Shown in pieces: positions 51,108 through 60,629 of a DNA stretch of 64,000 nucleotides. How positions within the stretch are numbered: the stretch's first letter is position 1; each line of letters opens with the position of its first letter. The translations under genes were made by a program, and so were the position numbers. The notes under the pieces were generated by a model, which saw only the letters and a program-made list of their open reading frames with translations, was not told where the DNA came from and did no database searches. The DNA is from Burkholderiales bacterium (GTDB lineage: Bacteria > Pseudomonadota > Gammaproteobacteria > Burkholderiales > Burkholderiaceae_C). The stretch lies in assembly GCA_003963075.1 (NCBI GenBank), contig RXJV01000121.1, positions 35,104 through 99,103 on the forward strand. The letters are read 5' to 3'.

Positions 51108-52556
51108 ATGAACCGCTTGTCCCCCCTTGCCGCGGTGATGGCCGCGGCCCTGCTGGCCGGCTGTGCCGCGGTCGTCAGCCCCGGCAGCCAGCTGCCCGCC
51201 ACCGCGCCCGTGCTGCCCGCCGTGGCCGAGGCCAGCGCCGCCATCGCCGTCGGCACCCCGGCGCGCGACTGGTGGCGTGCCCTGGGCGACCCCAGGCTCG
51301 ACGCCCTTGTCGCCGAGGCCGTCGACCACAACCGCGAGCTGCGCGCGGCGCTGGCCACGGTCCAGGCCGCCCGTTCATGGGCCGATGCCGCCGCGCGCGA
51401 GGGCCTGCCGGCGGGCCGGCTCGATGCGCAGGCCCAGGTCCAGCGCCCGTCCACCGCCGAGGTCGACCCCTACCGCCAGGGCTTGCCGCGCCCGCCGGTG
51501 TCGCGCGTGGCCTCCATCGGCCAGGGCCTGGCCTGGGAGATCGACCTGTTCGGCCGCGTCGGAACGGCCTCGGCCGTGGCCGAGCGCCGGGCCGACAGCG
51601 CCGCGGCCGACCTGCATGCCGCCACCGCGCTGGTGCAGGCCGAGGTGGTGAGGCATTACACCGGCCTGCGGCTGCAGCAGCAGACCCTGGGCCTGCTGGC
51701 CGACGAGGCGGCCACGCAGCAGGCGCGCGCGGCGCAGCTGCGCCAGCGCGTGGCGGCCGGCCTGGCCGACCGCCGGGAGAGTCTGGCCGCCGATGGCGCG
51801 CGGGCCCGCGCCGAGGCCGAGCATGCCCAGGCGCAAGCGGCGCTGCATGCGCATCTCGCCGCGCTCGCGGTGCTGGCCGGGCGTTCGCCGGCCGACCGCG
51901 ACGCCTGGCGCGACGCGCTGTTGGCGCCGGCGGACCTGCCCCGCGTGCCGTCCGACGCCGCCATCGTGCAGCCGACGGACCTGCTGGCCCGCCGCCCCGA
52001 CGTGGCGCGGGCCGATGCGCAGCTGCGCGCCGCGCTCGGTGAAGCCGCGCTCGCCGACCGCGCCCACCTGCCGCGCCTGAGCCTGAACCTCGCCCTCGGC
52101 CTGCATGGCCACTTCGGCCAGCTGGGGCAGGCGGGCGCGCTGCGCGAGGCGGCCGGCCCGGCGCTGAGCTGGGAATGGCTTGACGCCGGTCGCATCCAGG
52201 CCCGCGCCGCTGCCGCCCGTGCCGGCCAGGAAGCGGCCCTCAACGCGTTCGAGCAGACCGTGTTGACCGCGCTGCAGGACAGCGAGATCGCGCTGCGCCA
52301 ATGGGCTGCTGCCGGCCGGGCCTGGGCGCAGGCCAACGAGGCCCGGGCCGCTGCCGCACAGGCCTGGGCCCATGCGCGTGCCCGTGTCGACGCCGGCCTG
52401 GAGCCGCCCCACTCGGCCCTGGACGCTGCGGCAGCCCACCAGCAGGCGCAGCGCGCCGCGCTGGCGGCTCAGGCCGAGGCGCTGCAGGCCTTCGGCCAGG
52501 CCCAGTTGGCCCTGGGCGCCTGGCAGCCCGAAGTCCGGCGCCTGGCGCTGCGCTGA
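51108..52556 (+). CDS. NodT-type outer-membrane efflux channel lipoprotein
   Basis: A 482-residue TolC-like channel. The lipobox is LLAGC near residue 19. The helical coiled-coil tunnel regions contain VDHNRELRAALATVQAARSW and the later ALQDSEIALRQW; the strand region has LAWEIDLFGRV and ALSWEWLDAGRI, the family's two internal repeats. AGGAGGAAG lies seven bases before ATG 51108. It completes the adaptor-pump-channel operon controlled by the AraC regulator. Confidence 0.93.
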   Translation: MNRLSPLAAVMAAALLAGCAAVVSPGSQLPATAPVLPAVAEASAAIAVGTPARDWWRALGDPRLDALVAEAVDHNRELRAALATVQAARSWADAAAREGLPAGRLDAQAQVQRPSTAEVDPYRQGLPRPPVSRVASIGQGLAWEIDLFGRVGTASAVAERRADSAAADLHAATALVQAEVVRHYTGLRLQQQTLGLLADEAATQQARAAQLRQRVAAGLADRRESLAADGARARAEAEHAQAQAALHAHLAALAVLAGRSPADRDAWRDALLAPADLPRVPSDAAIVQPTDLLARRPDVARADAQLRAALGEAALADRAHLPRLSLNLALGLHGHFGQLGQAGALREAAGPALSWEWLDAGRIQARAAAARAGQEAALNAFEQTVLTALQDSEIALRQWAAAGRAWAQANEARAAAAQAWAHARARVDAGLEPPHSALDAAAAHQQAQRAALAAQAEALQAFGQAQLALGAWQPEVRRLALR

Positions 52557-52705
52557 GCGGAGCGGACCCGACCCACGGCGTCCCGGTGCCGGCCGGACGG
52601 CGCCGGTGCGGCATCGGCGGGCGCCGCTCCACAAGCGCGCAGAGCAATGAAGCTCCCTCGATTTGCTTCGTTGGCCGGCGCAGGCCCCCTCCCTAGAGTG
52701 CCGGC

Positions 52706-53332
52706 ATGTCGCTGTCAGCCGTCACGCCCCACCTCGCTCGCTCCCCGGCGCTGCTGTTGCAGCAGCTCGGGCAGTCACGCGGCGGGCGGCCCTTGTTCGA
52801 GGGCGTGGACCTGGCCCTGCACCCGGGCGATCTGCTCTGGGTCCAGGGCCGCAACGGCGCCGGCAAGACCAGCCTGCTGCGGCTGATCTGCGGCCTCAGC
52901 GCGCCGATCGCCGGGCGGGTGCATGTCGAACAGGAACTGCTCTATATCGCCCACAAGCCCGGCCTGAAGGACCAGTTGAGCGTGCTGGAGCAGCTGCGCA
53001 GCAGCGCCGCGCTGGCCGGCCGCGCCTGCAGCGAGGCCGAGGCCCTGGCGGCGCTGGAGCCGGTGGGCCTCGCGGATGACGCCAGCCTGCGCCAGGCCCG
53101 CCTGTCCGAGGGCCAGCGGCGCCGCGCGGCGCTGGCCCGGCTCTGGCTGCCGCAGCCGCCCCGGCTGTGGGTGCTGGACGAGCCGCTGGCGTCGCTGGAT
53201 GCCGGCATGGTGGACCGCCTGGCCCAGCGCCTGGACCGCCACGCGGCCGAGGGCGGCTGCGCCGTCTTCACCAGCCATCAGCCGCTGCCGCTGAAGCGCG
53301 CGCTGCGGTCGCTGCGTCTCGGGGGCCATTGA
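52706..53332 (+). CDS. ccmA: Heme exporter ATP-binding protein CcmA
   Basis: A 208-residue ABC ATPase of cytochrome c maturation. Walker A is GRNGAGKT (48-55), the ABC signature is LSEGQRRRAALAR, and Walker B is LWVLDEPLASLD. It forms the CcmABC complex that releases heme-loaded CcmE. It is the first of nine overlapping ccm genes; its stop overlaps the ccmB start. Confidence 0.95.
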   Translation: MSLSAVTPHLARSPALLLQQLGQSRGGRPLFEGVDLALHPGDLLWVQGRNGAGKTSLLRLICGLSAPIAGRVHVEQELLYIAHKPGLKDQLSVLEQLRSSAALAGRACSEAEALAALEPVGLADDASLRQARLSEGQRRRAALARLWLPQPPRLWVLDEPLASLDAGMVDRLAQRLDRHAAEGGCAVFTSHQPLPLKRALRSLRLGGH

Positions 53333-53994
53333 TGCCCGCGCCCCTGCAGGCCGCCGCCGCCCTGGTGCGGCGGGAGTGGGTGGGCCTGCTGCGCCAGCCG
53401 GCCGACTGGCTCACGCCACTGGCCTTTGTCGTCAGCGTCGTGGCCCTGTTCCCGCTCGGCCTGGGGCCGGAGCCGGCGCGGCTGCGCGAGCTCGCGCCGG
53501 GCCTGCTCTGGATCGTCGCGCTGCTGGCCAGCCTGCTGTCCCTGCCGCGCCTGTTTGCGGCCGACCTGGCGGACGGCAGCCTGGACCAATGGTGGCTGTC
53601 GCCGCTGCCCCGCCCGCTCGCCGTCGCGCTCAAGCTCGCGGTGCACTGGGGCTGGACCGGCCTGCCGCTGGTGCTGCTGGCGCCGGTGTTGGCCCTGGCC
53701 TTCGGCGTGGCCGACGCCGGGCCGCTGGCGCTGAGCCTGTTGCTCGGCACGCCCGCGCTGACGCTGCTCGGCGGCCTGGGTGCGGCCCTGGTGCTGCACG
53801 CCCGGGCCGGCGCCGGGCTGCTGGCCTTGCTGCTGCTGCCGCTGCAGGTGCCGGTGCTGGTGTTCGGCAGCACGGCCGCGCAGGGCGGCAGCCAGGCCGG
53901 CACGGCGTTGCTGCTGCTCGGGGCCTGGCTGGCGGTGCTGCTGGCCCTGGCGCCCTGGGGTACCGCGGCCACCCTGTCACTGATGCTGGATTGA
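53332..53994 (+). CDS. ccmB: Heme exporter membrane protein CcmB
   Basis: A 220-residue inner-membrane permease with six predicted helices. The start region VRREWVGLLRQPADWLTPLAFVV and the block FAADLADGSLDQWWLSPLP are family-typical. It pairs with CcmA and CcmC in the ABC complex that frees holo-CcmE. ATG 53332 overlaps the ccmA stop (TGATG). Confidence 0.95.
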   Translation: MPAPLQAAAALVRREWVGLLRQPADWLTPLAFVVSVVALFPLGLGPEPARLRELAPGLLWIVALLASLLSLPRLFAADLADGSLDQWWLSPLPRPLAVALKLAVHWGWTGLPLVLLAPVLALAFGVADAGPLALSLLLGTPALTLLGGLGAALVLHARAGAGLLALLLLPLQVPVLVFGSTAAQGGSQAGTALLLLGAWLAVLLALAPWGTAATLSLMLD

Positions 53995-54004
53995 TGGCCG
54001 ACCG

Positions 54005-54757
54005 ATGAGCACGCCCCACCGCCTGTGGCGCTATGCCAGCCCCGCCCACTTCCTGCCGCTCAGCGGCCGGCTGCTGCCGCCGCTGTGGGCGCTGGCCGCG
54101 CTGGGCATCGCCGCGGGCCTCGCGCTGGGCCTGTTCATCGCGCCGACCGACGCCCAGCAGGGCGAGGCCTACCGCATCCTCTACCTGCATGTGCCGGCTG
54201 CCTGGATCGCGATGGTCTGCTATGGCGCGATGGCCTTCTGGGCGCTGTGGGGCCTGGCCTGGCGCACACGGCTGGCCTTTGTGCTGATGCGCGCGCTGGC
54301 GCCCACCGGCGCGCTGTTCGCGGTGCTCACCCTCGTCACCGGCGCGCTGTGGGGCCGGCCCACCTGGGGCACCTGGTGGGTGTGGGATGCCCGGCTCACG
54401 TCGGCGCTGCTGCTGGCGCTGCTCTACCTCGGCTTCATTGCGCTGACGTCCGCGGTCGACAGCCCCGATGACCCGCGCCGCGGCGACCATGCCGGCGCGC
54501 TGCTGGCCATGATCGGCGCGCTCAACCTGCCGGTGCTGTACTTCTCGGTGAGCTGGTGGAACACGCTGCACCAGGGCGCGTCGGTCAGCCCGCGCGGCAG
54601 CGCCATCGCGCCGGAGATGCTGTGGGGCCTGCTGCTGTCGACGGCCGGTTTCTGGGCCTATGCGGCTGCGGCGGTGCTGACCCGGTCGCGCCGGCTGCTG
54701 CAGCTGCGGGTCGAATCCGAGGCCCACTGGCCGCGCGCGCTCGGGAGTGCCGCATGA
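54005..54757 (+). CDS. ccmC: Heme-handling membrane protein CcmC
   Basis: A 250-residue inner-membrane protein that loads heme onto CcmE. It has six helices, heme-ligand His residues in [12 protein letters not shown] and [11 protein letters not shown], and the tryptophan-rich [13 protein letters not shown] motif. Its stop overlaps the ccmD start. Confidence 0.95.
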   Translation: MSTPHRLWRYASPAHFLPLSGRLLPPLWALAALGIAAGLALGLFIAPTDAQQGEAYRILYLHVPAAWIAMVCYGAMAFWALWGLAWRTRLAFVLMRALAPTGALFAVLTLVTGALWGRPTWGTWWVWDARLTSALLLALLYLGFIALTSAVDSPDDPRRGDHAGALLAMIGALNLPVLYFSVSWWNTLHQGASVSPRGSAIAPEMLWGLLLSTAGFWAYAAAAVLTRSRRLLQLRVESEAHWPRALGSAA

Positions 54758-54852
54758 GCCCGCTGTTCGGCGCCCATGCACCCTTCGTCTGGGCCGCGCT
54801 GGCCGCGGTGGCGGTCGGCGTGGCGCTGGAGCTGTGGAGCCTGAGGAAATGA
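54754..54852 (+). CDS. ccmD: Small membrane protein CcmD
   Basis: A 32-residue single-helix protein, short enough to be missed by automated calls. It starts [13 protein letters not shown] and ends with ALELWSLRK. In System I it stabilises the CcmABC-CcmE complex. It overlaps ccmC by four bases at its start and ccmE by four at its end, so its presence is strongly supported by context. Confidence 0.9.
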   Translation: MSPLFGAHAPFVWAALAAVAVGVALELWSLRK

Positions 54853-55346
54853 CGGCTCATGCCCGCGAACGCCCGCTGCCCCCCGAGGGCGCCCGGCCGG
54901 CTTCCGGTCGGCCGCGCGCCCGGGGCTTGAAGCCGCGCCACCTGCGCCTGCTCGGCCTGCTCGCCATGCTGGGCCTGCTGGCCCTGGCCGGCGGGCTGGT
55001 GCTGCAGGCCTTCCGGAAGAACCTCGTCTTCTTCGTCACGCCCAGCGAGATCGTGCAGGGCCGGGCGCCTCTGGGCGAACGCTTCCGGCTCGGCGGCCTG
55101 GTCGCGCCGGGCTCGGTGCAACGCAGCGGCGGCAGCCTGCGCTTCAGCGTGACCGACGGTGCCCAGCAGGTGGTGGTGCGCTACCGCGGTGTGCTGCCCG
55201 ACCTGTTCCGCGAGGGCAAGGGCGTGGTCGCGCAGGGCCGGCTCGCCGGGCTGGAGTTCGTCGCCGACGAGGTGCTGGCCAAGCATGACGAGAACTACAT
55301 GCCGCCCGAAGCCGCCGCGGCGCTGCAGAAGGCAGGCCAGCCGTGA
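54849..55346 (+). CDS. ccmE: Periplasmic heme chaperone CcmE
   Basis: A 165-residue membrane-anchored heme chaperone. The anchor helix lies at about 33-54. The periplasmic OB-fold carries the heme-attachment motif H146-DEN-Y150 (KHDENYMPP), with His146 forming the covalent heme bond. The N-terminal cytoplasmic tail is longer and more Arg/Pro-rich than in E. coli. It overlaps ccmD and ccmF at each end. Confidence 0.95.
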   Translation: MTAHARERPLPPEGARPASGRPRARGLKPRHLRLLGLLAMLGLLALAGGLVLQAFRKNLVFFVTPSEIVQGRAPLGERFRLGGLVAPGSVQRSGGSLRFSVTDGAQQVVVRYRGVLPDLFREGKGVVAQGRLAGLEFVADEVLAKHDENYMPPEAAAALQKAGQP

Positions 55347-57286
55347 TCGGCGAGCTCGGTCAGTTCGCGCTGCTGCTGGCGCTCGCGGTGGCTGTGGCAC
55401 AGGCGGTGCTGCCGCTGTGGGGCGCCCAGCGCGGCCACTGGCGCTGGATGGCGCTAGCACAGCCGCTGGCTGCGGTCGGCTTTGTGCTGCTCAGCACGGC
55501 ACTGGCCGCGCTGGTGGCCAGCTTCGTGCAGGTGGACACCTCGCTGGCCTATGTCGCGGCCAATGCCAGCCAGGAGCTGCCGCTGGGTTATCGCATCACC
55601 GCCACCTGGGGCGGGCACGAGGGCTCGTTGCTGCTGTGGGCGTGGATGCTGTCGGCCTGGGGTGCGCTGGTGGCCGCGCGCAGCGCCGTGCTGCCGGCCG
55701 CGTTTGCGGCGCGGGTGCAGGGCGTGCTGGGCATCGTGGCGGCAGGCTTCCTGGCCTTCATCGCGTTCACGTCCAACCCCTTCGGCCGGCTGTTGCCGGC
55801 GCCCACCGAGGGGCGCGACCTGAACCCGCTGCTGCAGGACCCCGGCATGGCCGCCCACCCGCCGCTGCTCTACCTCGGCTATGTGGGCTTTGCGGTGGGC
55901 TTTGCGTTTGCGGTGGCCGCGCTGCTGGAGGACGAACTGTCGCCGCGCTGGACGCGCTGGGCGCGGCCCTGGGTGCTGGCCGCCTGGAGCGCGCTGACGG
56001 CCGGCATCGGCCTGGGCAGCTTCTGGGCCTATTACGAGCTGGGCTGGGGTGGGTTCTGGTTCTGGGATGCGGTCGAGAACGCCGCCTTCATGCCCTGGCT
56101 GCTGGGCACGGCGCTGATCCACTCGCTGGCGGTGGCCGAGAAGCGCCCGGGCTTTCTGCGTTGGAGCCTGCTGCTGGCGCTGCTGAGCTTCTCGCTGTCG
56201 CTGCTCGGCACCTTCCTCGTGCGCTCGGGTGTGGTCAGCTCGGTCCATGCGTTCGCGAGCGACCCGGCGCGCGGCCTGTTCATCCTGGCGCTGCTGGCAG
56301 TGTCGGTGGGCGGTTCGCTGGCGCTGTATGCCTGGCGCGCCCACCGTGCGCCACCGGCCGAGCGCTTCCAGCTGGGTTCGCGCGAGTCGCTGCTGCTGCT
56401 GAACAACTTGCTGCTGGCCACCGCCACCGCCACCGTGCTGCTGGGCACGCTCTACCCGCTGGCGGCCGAGGTGTTGGGCGGCCTCCGGCTGTCGGTCGGC
56501 GCGCCTTACTTCGACACCGTCTTTCCGCCGCTGATGCTGCCGCTGGTGGCGCTGATGGTGCTCGGCCCGCGGGTGCCCTGGGCGCGCGCGCGTTGGGCCG
56601 GGCTGCGCCGCTGGCTGCCGGTTGCGCTGGGCGCACTCGCCGCGGCGGCGGCGCTGGCGTTGGGCCTGCAGGCCTCGCTGTGGACGGCTGCTGGCCTGGC
56701 GGCGGGGCTGTGGGCCTGGGGCGGCACCGTGTTGCTGGCCTGGCAGCAGCGCCGCGCCTGGCGGCAGGAACTGCCGCTGTGGCTGGCCCATGCCGGCGTC
56801 GCGGTGTTCGTGCTGGGCGTGACGCTGGTGCGCAGCCTGGAGCAGACCCACGACCTGCAGCTCGCCCCGGGCGAGCAGGCGCGGGTGGGCGCTCAGGGCC
56901 TGGTGTTCCAGCGCCTGGAGGCCGTGAACGGCCCCAACTACCGCGCGGCCCGGGCCACGCTGTCCTGGCAGCGTGACGGCGCCGCGCCGCTGCAGCTGGA
57001 ACCCGAGAAGCGGGTCTACGGCCGCCGCCAGATGGTGATGACCGAGGCCGCGATCTCGCGCGGCCCCTGGCGCGATGTCTATGTGAGCCTGGGCGATGCC
57101 GCGGCCGACGGCCGCTGGGCGCTGCGGGTGCAGATCAAGCCCTTCATGAGCTGGGTCTGGGCCGGTGTGCTGGCGATGACCGCCGGCGGCCTGTGGGCCG
57201 TGGCCGCCCGCCGCCGGCGCCCGGCACCGGCCCCACAGCAGCTTGAACCCACGCCGTTGAGCGTGCCCACCTTGTCGACCCCATGA
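55343..57286 (+). CDS. ccmF: Cytochrome c heme lyase CcmF
   Basis: A 647-residue integral membrane protein that attaches heme to apocytochrome c. The tryptophan-rich heme-handling motif reads [20 protein letters not shown]; the more usual form has Pro where this has Ala. Heme-ligand His residues are in [11 protein letters not shown] and the later repeats. Many helices are predicted. GTG 55343 overlaps the ccmE stop. Confidence 0.95.
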   Translation: MIGELGQFALLLALAVAVAQAVLPLWGAQRGHWRWMALAQPLAAVGFVLLSTALAALVASFVQVDTSLAYVAANASQELPLGYRITATWGGHEGSLLLWAWMLSAWGALVAARSAVLPAAFAARVQGVLGIVAAGFLAFIAFTSNPFGRLLPAPTEGRDLNPLLQDPGMAAHPPLLYLGYVGFAVGFAFAVAALLEDELSPRWTRWARPWVLAAWSALTAGIGLGSFWAYYELGWGGFWFWDAVENAAFMPWLLGTALIHSLAVAEKRPGFLRWSLLLALLSFSLSLLGTFLVRSGVVSSVHAFASDPARGLFILALLAVSVGGSLALYAWRAHRAPPAERFQLGSRESLLLLNNLLLATATATVLLGTLYPLAAEVLGGLRLSVGAPYFDTVFPPLMLPLVALMVLGPRVPWARARWAGLRRWLPVALGALAAAAALALGLQASLWTAAGLAAGLWAWGGTVLLAWQQRRAWRQELPLWLAHAGVAVFVLGVTLVRSLEQTHDLQLAPGEQARVGAQGLVFQRLEAVNGPNYRAARATLSWQRDGAAPLQLEPEKRVYGRRQMVMTEAAISRGPWRDVYVSLGDAAADGRWALRVQIKPFMSWVWAGVLAMTAGGLWAVAARRRRPAPAPQQLEPTPLSVPTLSTP

Positions 57287-57807
57287 AGCTCAGCGCCCTG
57301 CTTCCCCTCGCCCTGGCCGCCGCCCTGGTCGGCCTGCTGGCCCGCGGCCTGTTGCAGCGCGATGCGCAGGCCGAGCCACCGTCGCCGCTGATCGGCAAGC
57401 CGGCCCCGGCGCTCGACCTGCAGCGCCTGGGCGGCGATGGCAAGGCCGCGCCGCAGGGCGAGGTCTGGGTGCTCAATGTGTTCGCGTCCTGGTGCGCGCC
57501 CTGCCGCGCCGAACTGCCGGTGCTGGGCGAGCTCGCCAGCCAGGCCGGCGTGCGCATCGTCGGCCTCGACTACCGCGACACGGCCGAGCAGGGCGCCGCC
57601 TTCCTGAAGCGCTACGGCGACCCCTATGCGCTGACGCTGCTCGACCCGCAGGGGCGCGGCAGCCTGGCCTGGGGCGTGACCGGCGTGCCCGAAACCTTCG
57701 TCATCGACCGCCGCGGCATCGTGCGCCTGCGCCATACCGGGCCGGTGACGGCCGAGGACCTGCAGCAACGCCTGCTGCCGCTGATCAAGAAGCTCCAGCA
57801 TGCGTAG
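57283..57807 (+). CDS. ccmG: Thiol:disulfide oxidoreductase CcmG/DsbE
   Basis: A 174-residue membrane-anchored thioredoxin-like protein that keeps apocytochrome Cys residues reduced. The active site WCAPC has Cys71 and Cys74, and the cis-Pro loop is GVPET. It overlaps ccmF by four bases and ccmH by eight. Confidence 0.95.
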   Translation: MKLSALLPLALAAALVGLLARGLLQRDAQAEPPSPLIGKPAPALDLQRLGGDGKAAPQGEVWVLNVFASWCAPCRAELPVLGELASQAGVRIVGLDYRDTAEQGAAFLKRYGDPYALTLLDPQGRGSLAWGVTGVPETFVIDRRGIVRLRHTGPVTAEDLQQRLLPLIKKLQHA

Positions 57808-58177
57808 CCTGTGTGCCGCCCTCCTGCTGATCGCCAGCCTGGCCGTGCAGGCCAGTGACCTGGACCAGCGCGTCGAGCGGCTCGCGCGCGAGCTGCGCTG
57901 CGTCGTCTGCAACGGCCAGAGCGTGGCCGAGTCCAATGCCCAGCTGGCGCTCGACTTGAAGGCCCTGCTGCGCGAGGGCCTGGCCGCCGGCCGCAGCGAA
58001 GACGAGCTGCGCGCCGAGCTGGTGCAGCGTTATGGCGAGCAGGTGCTGTTCCGCCCCGGGCTGCATGCCGGCACCGCGCCGCTGTGGTTCGGGCCGCTGG
58101 CGCTGCTGGCGGCCGGCGGCCTGATCTATTGGCGCCAGGCCCGCCGCGAGGGCCCGGTCCGCAAGGGGCCGGCATGA
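57800..58177 (+). CDS. ccmH: Apocytochrome-reducing protein CcmH
   Basis: A 125-residue membrane protein with a signal peptide, the LRCVVC motif (Cys34, Cys37) that handles apocytochrome disulfides, and a C-terminal membrane helix (PLWFGPLALLAAGGLIYW). This is the short CcmH form, with the TPR part encoded separately by the next gene. Confidence 0.94.
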   Translation: MRSLCAALLLIASLAVQASDLDQRVERLARELRCVVCNGQSVAESNAQLALDLKALLREGLAAGRSEDELRAELVQRYGEQVLFRPGLHAGTAPLWFGPLALLAAGGLIYWRQARREGPVRKGPA

Positions 58178-58806
58178 CCGCCTTTGTGCTTGCCGCCGCG
58201 GCCCTGGCGCTGCTGCCGGTGTCGCGCCCGCTGCTGGCGGCCGGCAGCACGCCCCGTGCCTGGCGCACGGCCCTGACCCTGTCGCTGGGCCTGCCGCTGG
58301 CGGCGGCGGCGCTGTATGCCCGCCTCGGCCAGCCCGAAGCCCTGCTGTCGCAGCCCGCCGTCGCGCAGGCCCCGAGCCCCGTGCAGCAGATGGTGCAGCG
58401 CCTTGCCGACCGCCTGCAACGCAGCCCCGACGATGCCGACGGCTGGGCCCTGCTGGCCCGCGCCTACGAGCAGCTCGGCCGGCCTCAGGACGCGCTGCCG
58501 GCCTATGCGCAGCTGGAGCGGCTGCGGCCCGATGACGCCCAGGTTTGGAGCCAGCACGCGGTGACCCTGGCCATGGTGAAGGGCGAGGGCCTGGCGGGCG
58601 AGCCCGAGGCCCTGCTGCAGCGCGCGCTGGCGGTGGACCCCCGGCATGTGCCGGCCCTGGCCCTGCTCGCGGCGGCGGCCCAGGAGCGCGGAGATGCTGC
58701 GAGCGCCCGCGGGCTGTGGACGCGCGTGCTCGCCGAGGTGCCAGCCGACAGCGACGTCGCCGCGCAGGCGAACGAGAGCCTGCGTTTGTTGTCGGGCGGG
58801 CGCTAG
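58174..58806 (+). CDS. ccmI: TPR protein CcmI (CycH)
   Basis: A 210-residue protein with N-terminal membrane helices and two or three TPR units (GWALLARAYEQLGRPQDALPAYAQL). It chaperones apocytochrome c to the CcmF/CcmH module. It is shorter than many homologues. Together with the preceding genes it completes ccmABCDEFGHI. Confidence 0.9.
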   Translation: MTAFVLAAAALALLPVSRPLLAAGSTPRAWRTALTLSLGLPLAAAALYARLGQPEALLSQPAVAQAPSPVQQMVQRLADRLQRSPDDADGWALLARAYEQLGRPQDALPAYAQLERLRPDDAQVWSQHAVTLAMVKGEGLAGEPEALLQRALAVDPRHVPALALLAAAAQERGDAASARGLWTRVLAEVPADSDVAAQANESLRLLSGGR

Positions 58807-58844
58807 CGCTGCGGTCGATGGGCCGTGAGCGGCCGCTGGTGACC

Positions 58845-58876
58845 GCGATCGGCCGCTATCGGCTGCGATCGGCCGC
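58845..58876. repeat. Two 12-base direct repeats at a convergent gene boundary
   Basis: GCGATCGGCCGC occurs at 58845-58856 and 58865-58876, 20 bases apart. The second copy encodes the last residues of the convergent unknown gene. With the surrounding GGCCGC units this looks like local duplication between ccmI and the next gene. Confidence 0.4.
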
Positions 58877-59368
58877 CGCAGCGCGCGGGCCGGCCTGGGC
58901 CAGGCGATCGCGTGCGTAGGCCAGGGCCTCGGCCTCGGTCTCGAACCAGGCGAAGGGCAGGTTGGCGGGCTGATAGACGTGGCGCGCGAGCAGCGGCAGC
59001 ATCAGCTCGCGCCCCTCGACCGAGCTGTCGGTGACATAGACCGACGCCAGCGGACCGAAGCCGCCGTCCTGGAACGCCTTGACCGAGCGGGCCAGATCGG
59101 CCATGGCTTCCATGGACATCATCACGCTGCGTTGGGCCCGCACCAGCACGACATAGTTCCCGCCCAAGGCAGCCTCCCGGTAGACCGGCGGCCCCAGGCG
59201 GCCGAAGGCCTCGAACAGTTCCGCATTGAACGGGCCCTCGGCATCGATGCGGACCACCGCGCCATCGAGACGCACGCAGAGCCGGCCATGGGGCCGGAAG
59301 ACCTCGCGCTCGTCGGCCTGATGGGCGTCAATCGTCAGCGAGATGTTGGGCTTGGTCATGGCTGCCAT
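58856..59368 (-). CDS. Unknown protein, possibly STAS/SpoIIAA-like
   Basis: A 170-residue cytoplasmic protein. Features such as GRLCVRLDGAVVRIDAEGPFN, ALGGNYVVLVRAQRSVMMSMEAM and a pattern of alternating strands and helices loosely suggest a SpoIIAA/STAS-like fold, without enough to be certain. ATG 59368 or ATG 59359 could be the start; neither has a good ribosome binding site. It is convergent with ccmI. Confidence 0.6.
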   Translation of the reverse strand: MAAMTKPNISLTIDAHQADEREVFRPHGRLCVRLDGAVVRIDAEGPFNAELFEAFGRLGPPVYREAALGGNYVVLVRAQRSVMMSMEAMADLARSVKAFQDGGFGPLASVYVTDSSVEGRELMLPLLARHVYQPANLPFAWFETEAEALAYARDRLAQAGPRAAAADRSR

Positions 59369-59479
59369 CGAGTCGCGGAACGCAGGCCGATGGACCTGAA
59401 CCTAAGGCCCGTTCGCGTGGACAGGGTTCTACTGCAAGCGGCGTGGCCTTGGCAATCACCCGAAGGCGCGACGCTGCGG

Positions 59480-60508
59480 CTAGGCGCTCTCGCGCGCCAC
59501 CAGCTCGCAGCCCAGCTCCACGACCCGCGCGACATCCTCGGCACCGGCCTGCAGGGCCGTGACGATGTCCACCGCCGCCCGGCCCATCTCGCGGGCGGGC
59601 GGCCTGAGGGTGCTGAGGCTGGGCAGCAGCTTGTCGGCGAAGGCGTAGTCGCCAAAGCCGAAGATGGCCAGGTCTTGCGGCAGGCTCAGGCCCGAGCGCT
59701 GCGCGGCCAGGATGGCGCCGCAGGCGAGGTTGTCGTTGGCGAAGATCAGCGCCTCGGGCCGCTGCCGCGTGCGGGCCATCAGCGTCTGCAGCGCCTGGGC
59801 GCCGGCCTGCATCGGGTCGGCGGCCGTCGGGTTGTGGCCCCAGGGCCTGTGGCCCGCGGCCTGCATCACTTCGGCATAGCCGGCATAGCGCTCCTGGGCG
59901 CTGAGGTCGCCGGCGGCGCTGTTGTGCACAAAGCCGATCTTGCGGTAGCCACGGCCGAGCAGGTAGAGGGCCGAGTCGCGGCCCACCTGGCGGTGCGAGA
60001 AGCCCACCTGGTAGGGCGCGCGGCCGGGGTCGAGGTCCCAGGTCTCGATGACGGGCTGCGAGGCACCGGCAATCAGCCGCTCGGTGGCCGCGGTATGGAA
60101 GCGGCTGGTCAGCACCAGGGCCGCCGGGTTCCAGCCCAGGAAGGCGCGCACGGCGCGCTCCTCGGCCTCCACCGAGAAATAGCTCGACGCCAGCAGCAGC
60201 TGCAGCCCGTGCTCGGCCAGGCCGTCGGACAGGGCCTGCAGCGTCGGCGCAAAGATCGGCCCCGAGATGTTGGGCACCACCATGGCCACCACGCGGCTGC
60301 GCGCCGAGGCCAGGCCGCCGGCGGTCAGGTTGGGCACGTAGTTGAGCTGCTCCACCGCGGCGCGGATGCGCTCGCTGGCCTCGGGCGCGACGCGCTGGGG
60401 CTCGCGGAACCAGCGCGACACGGTGATCGTGGACACGCCACACAGCGCGGCCACATCGGCCAGCGTCGGGCGCTCGGTGCGGCGGCGGGGCAGGCGCGGG
60501 CTGTTCAT
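59480..60508 (-). CDS. LacI-family transcriptional regulator
   Basis: A 342-residue regulator. The N-terminal LacI helix-turn-helix reads TLADVAALCGVSTITVSRWF and is followed by the hinge VPNLTAGGLASARS. A periplasmic-binding-like effector domain fills the rest (VVAMVVPNISGPIFAP, FANDNLACGAILAAQ). ATG 60508 (MNSPRLP) is preferred to a longer start at 60529. It is divergent from the TonB receptor, with a LacI-type operator between them. Confidence 0.92.
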   Translation of the reverse strand: MNSPRLPRRRTERPTLADVAALCGVSTITVSRWFREPQRVAPEASERIRAAVEQLNYVPNLTAGGLASARSRVVAMVVPNISGPIFAPTLQALSDGLAEHGLQLLLASSYFSVEAEERAVRAFLGWNPAALVLTSRFHTAATERLIAGASQPVIETWDLDPGRAPYQVGFSHRQVGRDSALYLLGRGYRKIGFVHNSAAGDLSAQERYAGYAEVMQAAGHRPWGHNPTAADPMQAGAQALQTLMARTRQRPEALIFANDNLACGAILAAQRSGLSLPQDLAIFGFGDYAFADKLLPSLSTLRPPAREMGRAAVDIVTALQAGAEDVARVVELGCELVARESA

Positions 60509-60580
60509 CGACAAAAACCGAGCAAGCAAACGCGCTTTTGTCGTTTGTGCCGGGGGCTGCAGGGGCTCACCATGCCGGTC

Positions 60581-60596
60581 ATGTTAGCGCTGGCAT
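60581..60596 (+). promoter_or_regulatory. LacI-type operator upstream of the TonB receptor
   Basis: ATGTTAGCGCTGGCAT is a 16-base dyad (ATG-NN-AGCGCT-NN-CAT) with a perfect AGCGCT core. AGCGCT-centred palindromes are typical of LacI-family operators at TonB receptor promoters. It lies 34 bases before the receptor start and 72 from the LacI gene start. Confidence 0.65.
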
Positions 60597-60629
60597 CCCG
60601 GCGCTCCACCCTCGATCTCGGAGCAAGCA

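Noticed and set aside
48023..51454. An open frame of over 1100 codons antisense to the RND pump
   Set aside because: Composition is Arg/Gln/His-rich without domain features; the plus-strand pump motifs are unmistakable.
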